A stretch of 64,000 nucleotides of DNA from NCBI GenBank assembly GCA_034669045.1, contig JAXDOD010000190.1:13031-77030 (forward strand), given 5' to 3'. The notes below the pieces were generated by a model, which saw only the letters and a program-made list of their open reading frames with translations, was not told where the DNA came from and did not search any database. A program made the translations under genes and the position numbers. Of the stretch, positions 1 to 8,187 are shown piece after piece; position 1 is the first letter of the stretch; the number at the start of each line of letters is the position of its first letter. The stretch comes from VAZQ01 sp034669045. GTDB taxonomy: Bacteria > Pseudomonadota > Alphaproteobacteria > Rhizobiales > Xanthobacteraceae.

Positions 1-945
1 GCGGCTCCGCCCCCACGGAAAGAGCTGCCGCAGGCTAGCCTGCTCGGCGTTGTCGAAGATTAAAAGGATTTCACGGTCGCCAAAGACGGACTGCATTATC
101 GACGAGGCATCGCGGTCGTCGTTAGCGTCAATAATCTCGCCAGCACTGCGCGCAAACTCGCGCGCGATCGTGTCGTTATCCCTGCCATCAACACTGAGCC
201 CGATTACTCCATCCGGAAATCGCTCCCGATGAACAGTCGCAAAGTGAGCCGCAAGCGCACTCTTGCCGATACCTCCGGCTCCACTTAGGACAGCAATCGG
301 GAACATGTGATCATCGCTATCGTCGAGCAAGGAGTTCTCGAGCGCCTTCATTTCACTCTCACGACCACCAAAGCTAAAGTTCGCGAACGCTGGAAGAATA
401 AACGGCTTAGTAGGCTCAGGTAGCCCGGAAAATAATTCTGGGAATGATGAGCGTTGACTTGCTTGATTAATTGATCGAGATAGGGCTAGTTCGCCCAACG
501 GCGACAGATCGTTCGATCTTCTGAACTCCAGTCGCAACTCTCGCATGAACGGCCGCCAATCATCTTTAGGTGCCACTCCTGCGGCTACTAGTTGCTTTGC
601 ATCGTTAAGGTCAAAGTCGGCCGCAGCCGGGGTTACCCTCTCGACGTTCTGGGGAAGGCCAATTGTGCCGCCTAGAAGTGCGCCGGAAAACTGCACCCCT
701 GATACTTTCGCGTCGCGAAAGTCTGCGCCGGTAAGATCGGCTCCCGACAAATTGAATCCGCTAAAATCGTCCTTTCGAAAATCTATACCACGTAACGACG
801 CTCCAATGAAGTCTCGCGAAGGATCAAGTCCGACCGCCTCGGCGAGGTCGCGGAACGAGGGCTCCTTGCCGTTACTCGTCATGTCGACAAGCATCCTCAA
901 GGCGCTTGCGATTGTTTTTGGGCGATTACTCCCTATACCCGTCAC
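1..945 (-). CDS. Pentapeptide-repeat STAND/NB-ARC NTPase (partial, runs off left edge)
   Basis: Only the first 315 codons lie in the window; the 3' end is beyond base 1. I chose the GTG at 945-943 because it overlaps the TGA of the upstream nuclease-TIR gene (GTGA overlap), which implies translational coupling; in-frame ATGs slightly downstream are alternatives. Residues about 45-95 are pentapeptide repeats (units such as GADLT, GADFR, GFNLS). A linker follows, then a P-loop NTPase domain with Walker A GAGGIGKS (about 222-229) and a Walker B-like ILLIFDNAE (about 293-301), typical of AP-ATPase/NB-ARC STAND proteins. STAND ATPases act as sensors that oligomerise on binding a trigger; the sensor C-terminus, if present, is outside the window. 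The pairing with a nuclease-TIR protein suggests an antiphage or abortive-infection role, which is inference. Confidence 0.85.
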   Translation of the reverse strand, partial: MTGIGSNRPKTIASALRMLVDMTSNGKEPSFRDLAEAVGLDPSRDFIGASLRGIDFRKDDFSGFNLSGADLTGADFRDAKVSGVQFSGALLGGTIGLPQNVERVTPAAADFDLNDAKQLVAAGVAPKDDWRPFMRELRLEFRRSNDLSPLGELALSRSINQASQRSSFPELFSGLPEPTKPFILPAFANFSFGGRESEMKALENSLLDDSDDHMFPIAVLSGAGGIGKSALAAHFATVHRERFPDGVIGLSVDGRDNDTIAREFARSAGEIIDANDDRDASSIMQSVFGDREILLIFDNAEQASLRQLFPWGRSR

Positions 946-2714
946 GGTTTGCGCTCCTTGACCGGAATCAAACGAACCGCGCGGCGGTTGGCGGCGGATT
1001 CAGGTTCCTTCCTCGCCAGTTGAAGAACAATGGCAGCTATCTTTGCACGTTGGTTTGGCGAGGGTTTATCAAGGTCATCGTCCTCGAAATATAGCCCTTC
1101 CGAATTCAATGAAACCTCCAGAGAGACATTCAAATCTTGAGCTTTAACATCGCTTGTGGTTCTTGCTATCTCTGCATATTTGTTATCACCTTTCGTTGGC
1201 ATCAGCGCCAGCTCGCCAAGCGTCGGCTTGTCAGATGTGCCTTCAACGAAGACGGTATGCGTCAAAGGCTCTCCATCGGGGTTCGCGTAATACGTGTTGC
1301 GTCCGCGTCCTTCCAATAAATTGCTACGTGATACCTTGCCTGAACCCGTATAGGTTACGGAAAGTTTAGCGCGATAGATGCCGAATTCAAGCCGTACATC
1401 ACCGTCCTCAACGTAAAGCCTATCAAAAAACTCAGCCTGCGCATAAAGTGCACGTTCCGCACCATCATCGGCGGGGCCAATAAGAACTTCGTATGCCCGC
1501 AAGAAATCGGTGTCGGGGAAACGGTGAGGGCGGGAGATTGGCGATTTCACAGAGGCCGTTGATAGCTCTGGAGTCTCGCGTGTTGAAGTCGTCTGGAATG
1601 ATCCGCGACTCCGAATGTCACGAATTCGCAATATCATTCCGTAAACATCATCCGCGACGTTCTCTACTAAGTCAATGCGCTTGTCCGATCCAAGATTTCT
1701 AAAGTCTTTCGCGGGCACCTTTCGGTACTGTCGTCGTTGCAGATCAGAAAATATTGTCTTTTGCTCTTCGTCAAAGTGAGTCTTTTCTTGGTCAAGGTTG
1801 CGCGCGATTATTGGAATGACATAGGGTCCTGCCGCCACCTGCCTTTCTATGTCGCGGAAAAGTAGAAATTCTTTCTGACAAGCGACAGACCCCATCCACT
1901 TTGGAGTCACCAATGCGAGGAACACGTCGGAAGAACGGATCGCTTGTTCAATTTCTTCGTTCCAATCGTCACCTGTGCGGATGGAGAATTTATCGCGCCA
2001 GATTTGAAACTTAGTCTTGACGAGGCGGCCTTGTACGCGATGTTCGAGGTCTTTCGAGAATGCCTCAACTAATTCCGGATCAGTCCCCTCGTCATGATGG
2101 GCGTAGGAGAAAAAGAGTTGAATCAATGGTGGTTCAGTTTCGGAAGGGGCGAGCGTCCGCCTGGATGGAATCTTTGGACCGATTGTTTCTAGGCGGCTAT
2201 GCAGTGCACGGAACCCTTCGCGTATCTCTTCGCGTGTTTGTGCGGCAAAGGGGTTGAACGTTGGATCGAATGTCTTCCATGCGTCGGCGTGCTTGGCGGC
2301 GGCTTCCTCGATGTCTTCCCACCCCCACACGTCGACGAGGATTGGTCGGTCAGTACCGATAAGGCTTTGGGTTAACTCGCGCGCTGCCTGCTGGATCGTG
2401 GCGTCGCGCGCCGCTGTCGTAACGAGAATGAACTCAGAAATTGTGGGAGTGAAGCTCGTTGTCTTCTCCAACTCGGCTCTCAATTCGGCCGCGGTGATCT
2501 CATCGTTGGACAGCTTGCATTGAACGCCAATCAGTTTGCTAAGGTCTTCGTTCCTGTATCCCCAAATATCCACCCCGTGTTGCGGCTGGCCCGTGCGTCC
2601 ATGCATTCGAGTATTCGGATCGGCCAACACGTGCGCAAGCAGCTCGCGTGTCTTGCGCTCGAAGTCTTGCCAATCCTTGGGCTTCGGCAGCCGAACATTC
2701 ATAAGCGACGACAC
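942..2714 (-). CDS. PD-(D/E)xK (Mrr-like) nuclease fused to a TIR domain
   Basis: The product is 590 aa. Residues about 12-140 resemble a restriction-endonuclease-like fold: conserved Glu near E19, then HGVDI (D49) and GVQCK (Q65-x-K67), the D...QxK pattern of Mrr-type PD-(D/E)xK nucleases. Residues about 197-330 form a TIR domain: LFFSYAHHD at its start, WRD at 239-241, and SVACQKEF, where E282 sits where catalytic Glu lies in NAD-consuming TIRs. The last 200 residues (about 390-590) match nothing I recognise; they could be a sensor or a partner-binding module. The gene overlaps the downstream pentapeptide-STAND gene by 4 bp, so the two are almost certainly one operon. TIR proteins in bacterial immunity deplete NAD+ or make signalling nucleotides; having both a nuclease and a TIR in one chain is unusual. 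A second in-frame ATG lies at 2702. Confidence 0.85.
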   Translation of the reverse strand: MSSLMNVRLPKPKDWQDFERKTRELLAHVLADPNTRMHGRTGQPQHGVDIWGYRNEDLSKLIGVQCKLSNDEITAAELRAELEKTTSFTPTISEFILVTTAARDATIQQAARELTQSLIGTDRPILVDVWGWEDIEEAAAKHADAWKTFDPTFNPFAAQTREEIREGFRALHSRLETIGPKIPSRRTLAPSETEPPLIQLFFSYAHHDEGTDPELVEAFSKDLEHRVQGRLVKTKFQIWRDKFSIRTGDDWNEEIEQAIRSSDVFLALVTPKWMGSVACQKEFLLFRDIERQVAAGPYVIPIIARNLDQEKTHFDEEQKTIFSDLQRRQYRKVPAKDFRNLGSDKRIDLVENVADDVYGMILRIRDIRSRGSFQTTSTRETPELSTASVKSPISRPHRFPDTDFLRAYEVLIGPADDGAERALYAQAEFFDRLYVEDGDVRLEFGIYRAKLSVTYTGSGKVSRSNLLEGRGRNTYYANPDGEPLTHTVFVEGTSDKPTLGELALMPTKGDNKYAEIARTTSDVKAQDLNVSLEVSLNSEGLYFEDDDLDKPSPNQRAKIAAIVLQLARKEPESAANRRAVRLIPVKERKP

Positions 2715-3514
2715 CGCTGTTCTCGCGATTGCTGGCCCATTGAACAGTCTTGACGAAAACTCACTCCATTACAACGATTGCTTGCAGCTTCCACGAGCGT
2801 CGCTCTCTAGACGACGGGATCGGTTCTGGCCCATATCCGCTCTTGTCCGTCCATCCGGTTTCGGAGCGCTGGGTACGACATCCTCGATCGCATCGGCGGC
2901 GGTCGGAAAAGGGTTCGTGCGGGCGGGTTCTGACACGGGGACCTCTTTATCTCGCGTAGAGCGGTCTCGGCCCTTCGGGTCAAGATCGTTGCCGCGTTGC
3001 AAGCATTGGTACGGAAATGTGCCACGGGCGTCAGCTCGACAATATCGATGACACGTCCGCTTTACCTCCGATAGTAGCCCCGATTGTTGCAGCGCGATGA
3101 ACCGAAGCGATGGACCAGGAGACACTACGTGTGTGAAGAGCGGGGGCAAGTCGCGCTGCGTGTCGGCTGTGGTCAACAGTGGCGCGCGGGAACTAGCGGG
3201 ACGCCGCCGCATCGTGACGGTGGAGCTGCGGCCCGGTAACGGACCGGTTGCGGAGCTTTTCGCCCAGTTGCCTTGCGTCCCGCTAGTTGCGATGTGCGCT
3301 TGCAATCGTTCGTAAGCCGTTGTTGCGTCGCCTTGATCGCATCGGAAGCCTCGCGAGCGTGGGCAAAGCGTGTGCCCGCCGTATCATTGTGCTTGCGCGT
3401 GTTTCGGCGGTTGTGAGGGGTTCACGTGGGCACGGCGCGTAGCTCGTTCTCGGACGGAGCGGAACGCCGATCCGATAGGACTTTGACCACCTTACGTTTT
3501 TCGAGGAGGCATTC
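2715..3514. other. Long intergenic region, no convincing gene
   Basis: About 800 bases separate the nuclease-TIR gene (leftward) from the autotransporter (rightward). Open frames exist on both strands (for instance 2769-3305 minus and 2536-3051 plus), but they show no domain, no clear ribosome binding site and a composition typical of antisense shadows in high-GC DNA. The region must hold the divergent promoters of the two flanking genes; I could not identify -35/-10 boxes with confidence. Confidence 0.5.
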
Positions 3515-5983
3515 GTGAGGAAACGCAAACGGGTTTCATTCATTCGTGCCACTGGCATTTTCGCCGCCGCGTTTGCTGTGCTGGTTGCGGGGGGACAGGC
3601 GCTTGCCTCGTCCGGCTGCGATGAGGTGAACGCTGGCGCTTTCAATTTTACTGCGAGTGGCGAGACGCAGACCAACCCTTTCGTCGGCGGGTTTAATGCG
3701 GGGGATACCATCAACGCTATTGGAAGCGGCGCGGTGCCGGAGGACTATGTGATCAATATTAACGCAGTACGTGTGCACTCCGTCGGCGATCCAGCTGTGT
3801 TTTCGTTCACTTTTGCGGTCAACAACAGCAATGTCTTTGTACAAGTACGAGAAACTACTTCGCTCACCGTCACCTGCCCGGCCGCCCCGCCGACGGTGAC
3901 GTCGCTTTCTCCCATTAGCGGTCCGACTGCCGGGGGCACCAGCGTGACGATCACGGGAATGGGCTTCACCGGCGCAACTTCGGTCAAGTTCGGCAGCACG
4001 GCAGCGCCGTTCGCCGTCAGCAGCGATACCTCAATCACCGCGACCTCGCCGGCCGGCACCGGCACGGTCAACGTCACGGTGACAACTCCGGGCAGCACCA
4101 GCACGACCAGTACGACCGATCAATTCACCTATATTGCGGCGCCGACGGTGACCTCGATCAATCCTACCAGCGGTCCGGCCACGGGCGGCACCAGCGTGGC
4201 GATCACCGGCACCAACTTCACCGGCGCGACCGCGGTCAAGTTCGGCAGCTCCAACGCCTCGTCATTCACCGTCAACAGCGCGACCTCGATTGCTGCGGTG
4301 TCGCCGGCTGGGACCGGCACGGTGGACGTAACGGTGACGACCCCTGCCGGCAACAGCCCGACCAGCGCGGCCGACCACTTCACCTATATGCAGGTCTCGA
4401 CCACCACGTCGCTCACGTCGTCGCAGAACCCGAGCACGGTTGGGCAATCCGTGACTTTCACCGCAGCCGTCTCAGGCTCCAGCGGGACGCCAACCGGAAC
4501 GGTGACGTTCAAGGATGGCGCGACTACGCTTGGCACCGGCACGCTCAACGGCGGCGGGCAGGCGACGTTCTCGGCCTCTTCGCTGACGCCGGGCAGCCAC
4601 AGCATCACCGCGACCTACAACGGCGACGCCAGTTTCACCGCCAGCACGTCGGCACCGCTGACACAGACCGTCAATCATGGCACGACCAGCGTCACCGTTA
4701 CGTCCTCGAAGAATCCCAGCGAGTTCGGGCAGGCCGTGACCTTCACGGCAACGGTGAGCGCGAGCGGCGGCACGCCAACCGGCAACGTCACCTTCAAGGA
4801 CAGCGCCACGGTGCTCGCAACGGTGGGGCTCTCTGGCAACACCGCGACCTTTACCACCTCGTCGCTAACGCTCGGAACCCATTCGATCACCGCGACCTAC
4901 AACGGCGACGCCCATTTCACTGCCAGCACGTCGGCAGCGCTGTTGCAGGCGGTCAATGTTCCGGCGGACAGCTTGAGGGCGAAGGCGTTGCAGAACCAGA
5001 TCACGCCGATCGTCGCGCAAATCTCGGGGCAGTCCATCACCGGCGCGATCGACGGCGCGACCGGCGATGCGTTCGGCGGCGGGTCCGGTCCCATCATCGG
5101 CAGTCAGAACGGGCTGACGTTCAACTTCGCCGCTGAGCGCGACAGCCGTATCGCGGAGGCCTATGCCGCGCTTGGCTACCCCGCCAATGTCACCAACGCG
5201 CTTGCCCCACAGCGCGAATGGCACCTCTGGCTCGACCTGCGCAGCACCGGCTGGACCGCGACTAATCCCAACGCCGACCTGCAGGGCCAACAGGTCAACG
5301 TCACCGCCGGGCTGAGCCGCAAGCTCACGCCAGATTTGCTGATCGGCATTGTGAGTGGCTTCGAGGCGTTCAAATACGACGTGGCCTCGCTCAACGGTAC
5401 GCTCAAGGGCAACGGCGTCACCATCGGCAGCTACGCGGCTTTGCGGCTTGGCGGCACTTTGCGGTTCGACGCGGCGGTTGCCTGGTCGGGCCTCGATTAC
5501 GACCTGACCGCCTGCACCGCCATGGGGAAATTCCACGGCAGCCGCTGGCTTGGCTCCGCCGGACTCACCGGAACCTACGGCATCGGCGCCGTCATCGTGC
5601 AACCTTCGGCCAAGGTTTTTGTGTTGCGCCAGAACGAGAACGCCTGGGCCGACAGCCTCGGCACCTTGCAGGACGCGCGTACCTTCACTGCCGGCCGCGC
5701 CAGCGTAGGCGCCAAGGTCACAAGCGCGGTGGCGCTTTTGTCCGGCGTGAGGTTCGCGCCCTATATCGGGCTTTATGGTGACTACCGCTTCTTGTCCGAC
5801 AATGCGCTGCCGGTCGGCCAGCCGGTGGTAGGCATCAAGGACGGGCTCTCGGCGCGCGCCACCGCCGGCGGTGCCTTCACCGGCGCGGGCGGCGCGTCGT
5901 TGAGCCTTGGCGGCGAACTCGGCGGACTGGGCTCGAACTCCCGCGTATGGTCGGGCAACGTGCGTGGAAGTGTGCCGTTCTGA
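3515..5983 (+). CDS. Autotransporter with IPT/TIG and Ig-like repeats and a C-terminal beta-barrel
   Basis: This 822-aa protein is predicted to be surface exposed. It starts at GTG 3515, preceded by a strong GAGGAGG at 3503-3509. Residues 1-32 form a signal peptide with a basic start and a cleavage site near QALA-SS. Two IPT/TIG domains follow (about 126-208 and 209-292, each opening with a PTVTSxxPxSGPxxGGTSV-type motif). Two bacterial Ig-like repeats come next (about 295-385 and 390-475, sharing GSHSITATYNGDA-like ends). The last 260 residues look like an autotransporter-type outer-membrane beta-barrel ending in a terminal Phe (GSVPF). The chain thus looks like a self-exported adhesin. Tandem repeats within the Ig-like part are prone to copy-number change. 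No partner gene is adjacent. The substrate or receptor cannot be told from sequence. Confidence 0.85.
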   Translation: MRKRKRVSFIRATGIFAAAFAVLVAGGQALASSGCDEVNAGAFNFTASGETQTNPFVGGFNAGDTINAIGSGAVPEDYVININAVRVHSVGDPAVFSFTFAVNNSNVFVQVRETTSLTVTCPAAPPTVTSLSPISGPTAGGTSVTITGMGFTGATSVKFGSTAAPFAVSSDTSITATSPAGTGTVNVTVTTPGSTSTTSTTDQFTYIAAPTVTSINPTSGPATGGTSVAITGTNFTGATAVKFGSSNASSFTVNSATSIAAVSPAGTGTVDVTVTTPAGNSPTSAADHFTYMQVSTTTSLTSSQNPSTVGQSVTFTAAVSGSSGTPTGTVTFKDGATTLGTGTLNGGGQATFSASSLTPGSHSITATYNGDASFTASTSAPLTQTVNHGTTSVTVTSSKNPSEFGQAVTFTATVSASGGTPTGNVTFKDSATVLATVGLSGNTATFTTSSLTLGTHSITATYNGDAHFTASTSAALLQAVNVPADSLRAKALQNQITPIVAQISGQSITGAIDGATGDAFGGGSGPIIGSQNGLTFNFAAERDSRIAEAYAALGYPANVTNALAPQREWHLWLDLRSTGWTATNPNADLQGQQVNVTAGLSRKLTPDLLIGIVSGFEAFKYDVASLNGTLKGNGVTIGSYAALRLGGTLRFDAAVAWSGLDYDLTACTAMGKFHGSRWLGSAGLTGTYGIGAVIVQPSAKVFVLRQNENAWADSLGTLQDARTFTAGRASVGAKVTSAVALLSGVRFAPYIGLYGDYRFLSDNALPVGQPVVGIKDGLSARATAGGAFTGAGGASLSLGGELGGLGSNSRVWSGNVRGSVPF

Positions 5984-6653
5984 GCTGAACCCCACACGAG
6001 CCCGCGCTATCCTCGCGGCAATGAACAGCGCTGGCTCACAACTTTCTGCGGCGGCGCGACTCGAACCGCACCGCTTTGATGCGCAATTTCAGGATGCTTG
6101 CGTGTTGGGTTAAGAGTCTTCTGTGGGTCAAGACGCAAAGAACTCGCGTCGAGCATAACACTTCCGGTATTCCCCAATAGCTGGGTCGGCTGCTGCGACC
6201 TGTAGTCTCAATTCTCGCGCTCCCTTCCTCGCGCACCGGTCAAGGCGACCCCTGCGGGGCGGCCTGCGGCCGGCCTTGACTGGCGCGGCGGGCGCGCACG
6301 CGCGTCGGCTCCGGGAGGAATGTCGCTCATGTCTCACCAGGAGGAATGAACCGGCTCTCCCCTGTTCTTCCGTGAAAGTAAACCGAGCGGCGGGATTACA
6401 ATCCAAGCAGGCTACGATCCCGAAAAGATCGTGGCCGGAAACGAGCCGGCAGTGAGCGGCGGGTTCGGTAGTCAAGTCATCGGGCGACGAAATGACGACG
6501 ACGCCATGTAGCCCCGGCGCGCCTTCACGGGAACTGAAGGTGCTGCCCGCACCATTGTTCCAACCTGCGGTGCGCACGGCACACCGGCTCCGTTCCGGCT
6601 ATGACGGAACCCAGCCAACAGCTCTGCATTGGCGCCCACGCGTTGGGCAGTGA
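5984..6653. other. Gene-poor region with a possible small decayed ORF
   Basis: No intact gene is supported here. A good Shine-Dalgarno (AGGAGG) precedes ATG at about 6347, but that frame stops within ten codons. A different frame stays open from there to a TAG near 6508 and reads as a plausible small-protein tail containing ITIQAGYDPEKIVAGNE, as if one base had been lost or gained near the start. This would fit the frameshifted genes immediately downstream, but I do not recognise the protein. Confidence 0.35.
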
Positions 6654-7053
6654 TGTGCTGCAACCAGTGCCAGCCACAAGAACACGGTCCGCAACTGGCT
6701 CAGACAAGGTCTGACGGCAATCGACGAGCAGCGGCCGACCCTCATCCGAGGCGTCGAACTTCGCCGTTTCCTGACGGACCGCCGGGCGGATGCGAGGCAG
6801 ACGTGCGGTCCCGGCCGCATCTTCTGTCTGCCATGCCGCGCGCCGAAGCTGCCCGCTGGGAACATGGCCGAATGCATCGCCGTGAGCGACACCACAGGCA
6901 CCCTTCGCGGGCTCTGCCCGGACTGCGACCGCATGATCTACCGCCGGGTTCAATCCGCAGAAGCTCGGCACAGTGCGCGGTGATCTTGACGTCACGGTCA
7001 CACAGGCGCGGCGACGCATAGAAGAGACTGTGAGACCCCCCGGTGAATTGTGA
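6654..7053 (+). pseudogene. HTH / zinc-ribbon-like protein, frameshifted
   Basis: Frame 3 is open from about 6654 to the TGA at 6981-6983. It encodes a helix-turn-helix-like segment (SHKNTVRNWLRQGL) followed by two Cys pairs, CLPC and CPDC, which look like a zinc-binding ribbon. Near 6947-6952 the coding sense moves to frame 1, which continues as NPQKLGTVRGDLDVTVTQAR and ends at TGA 7051-7053. The gene is therefore interrupted by a single frameshift, and its 5' end is unclear because a TGA lies in frame at 6651. It ends 21 bases before the integrase start codon, so the two were probably co-transcribed. Proteins of this kind accompany integrases in rhizobial mobile islands; a DNA-binding role is inferred from the HTH only. 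Confidence 0.55.
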
Positions 7054-7074
7054 CTCCACTGAAGGCAGCCATCG

Positions 7075-8115
7075 ATGACGAACCACAACCCCGCAAACGA
7101 GCGAATCAAGCGCTAGTATTTCGCCTATCTCACCGAGGCTCAGGGCTACAACGAACAGTCGATCGATTCGGTGGCGAAGGCGATCGGCCGGTTCGAAGCC
7201 TACACCCGCCGCAAGGGATTCAAGACGTTCCATATCGAGCAGGCGAGGGCCTTCAAGCGTGACCTCTCCGAACAGCGCGCGCGAAGTGGCGACCTGTTGA
7301 GCAAGGCGACCCTGTACGCCACCCTGACCGCGCTGAAGCGGTTTTTCGTCTGGCTCGCCGGGCAGCCCGGCTACAAGTCCCGCATCACCTACGCGGACGC
7401 CGAATACTTCAACCTATCGGCCAAGGACACGCGCATTGCCAAGGCGACCCGTCCGGCGCGCGTGCCGACCCTGGAACAGATACGTCATGTCATCCGATTC
7501 ATGCCCGCGACCGCTGACATCGAGAGGCGGGACCGCGCGCTGATAGCATTCACGATCCTCACCGGCGCGCGCGACCGGGCGATCGCCTCCTTCAAGCTGA
7601 GGCATATCGACCTTGCCGAAGGCAAGATCGATCAGGACGCGCGTGAGGTGCAGACGAAGTTCTCGAAGTCGTTCATCACCACGTTCTTCCCCGTGGGCGA
7701 CGACATCCGCGCGATCGTAGCTGATTGGGTAAACGATCTAAGGCACGAAAAGCTTTGGGGCCTCGAGGACCCGCTTTTTGCGGCCACCAAGGTCGCGGTG
7801 GGCGAGAGCCTACGGTTCGAAGCGGCGGGGCTAGATCGCAAGCGCTGGAGCAGTGCCAGTCCAATCCGAACCATCTTCAAGGAGGCATTTGCGTCGGTGG
7901 GGTTACCGTACTTCAACCCGCACAGCTTCAGGAAGACCCTGGCGCTTCTTGGTGGGCAACGGTGCAAGACGCCGGAGGAGTACAAAGCCTGGTAGCAAAA
8001 CCTCGGCCACGAACACGTCCTGACGACGTTTTGCAGCTATCGGGACGTAAGCAGCTATCGGCAGACTGAGATCACGCGGTCATTTGCCGGTTCTGCCGCC
8101 GCCCCTCCAGGATAG
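7075..8115 (+). pseudogene. Tyrosine recombinase (integrase) with two in-frame amber codons
   Basis: Reading from ATG 7075 in one frame gives a complete tyrosine integrase of about 346 codons, broken only by TAG at 7114-7116 (codon 14) and TAG at 7993-7995. The continuous stretch 7171-7995 encodes the core-binding domain and most of the catalytic domain: TGARDRA (first catalytic Arg) and NPHSFRKT (His-x-x-Arg). The part after the second TAG contains the catalytic His (LGHEH) and the Tyr nucleophile (CSYRDV). The shortened product would lack that Tyr and be inactive. The frame is otherwise perfectly kept, which suggests recent inactivation by point mutations, or less likely amber readthrough. 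It probably mobilised the island carrying the neighbouring restriction-like operon. Confidence 0.8.
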
Positions 8116-8187
8116 CGCCGCAACCGGTGCTGGTGCTACGATTCCTGCGACCGCCCAAAGGAATCACGGGCCAAGTAGGGCAAGACC

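Noticed and set aside
545..961. 138-aa plus-strand frame with many Ser/Pro
   Set aside because: Antisense shadow of the pentapeptide repeats of the STAND gene.
2769..3305. 178-aa minus-strand frame in the intergenic region
   Set aside because: No ribosome binding site, domain or coherent hydrophobic pattern; frames on both strands are open here, as expected by chance in GC-rich DNA.
4865..5995. 376-aa open frame on the minus strand
   Set aside because: Shadow of the autotransporter barrel region.
7075..8115. Programmed recoding (selenocysteine or pyrrolysine) of the integrase stops
   Set aside because: Both are UAG with no visible downstream recoding hairpin, and the integrase is in a block with many other lesions; mutation is simpler.
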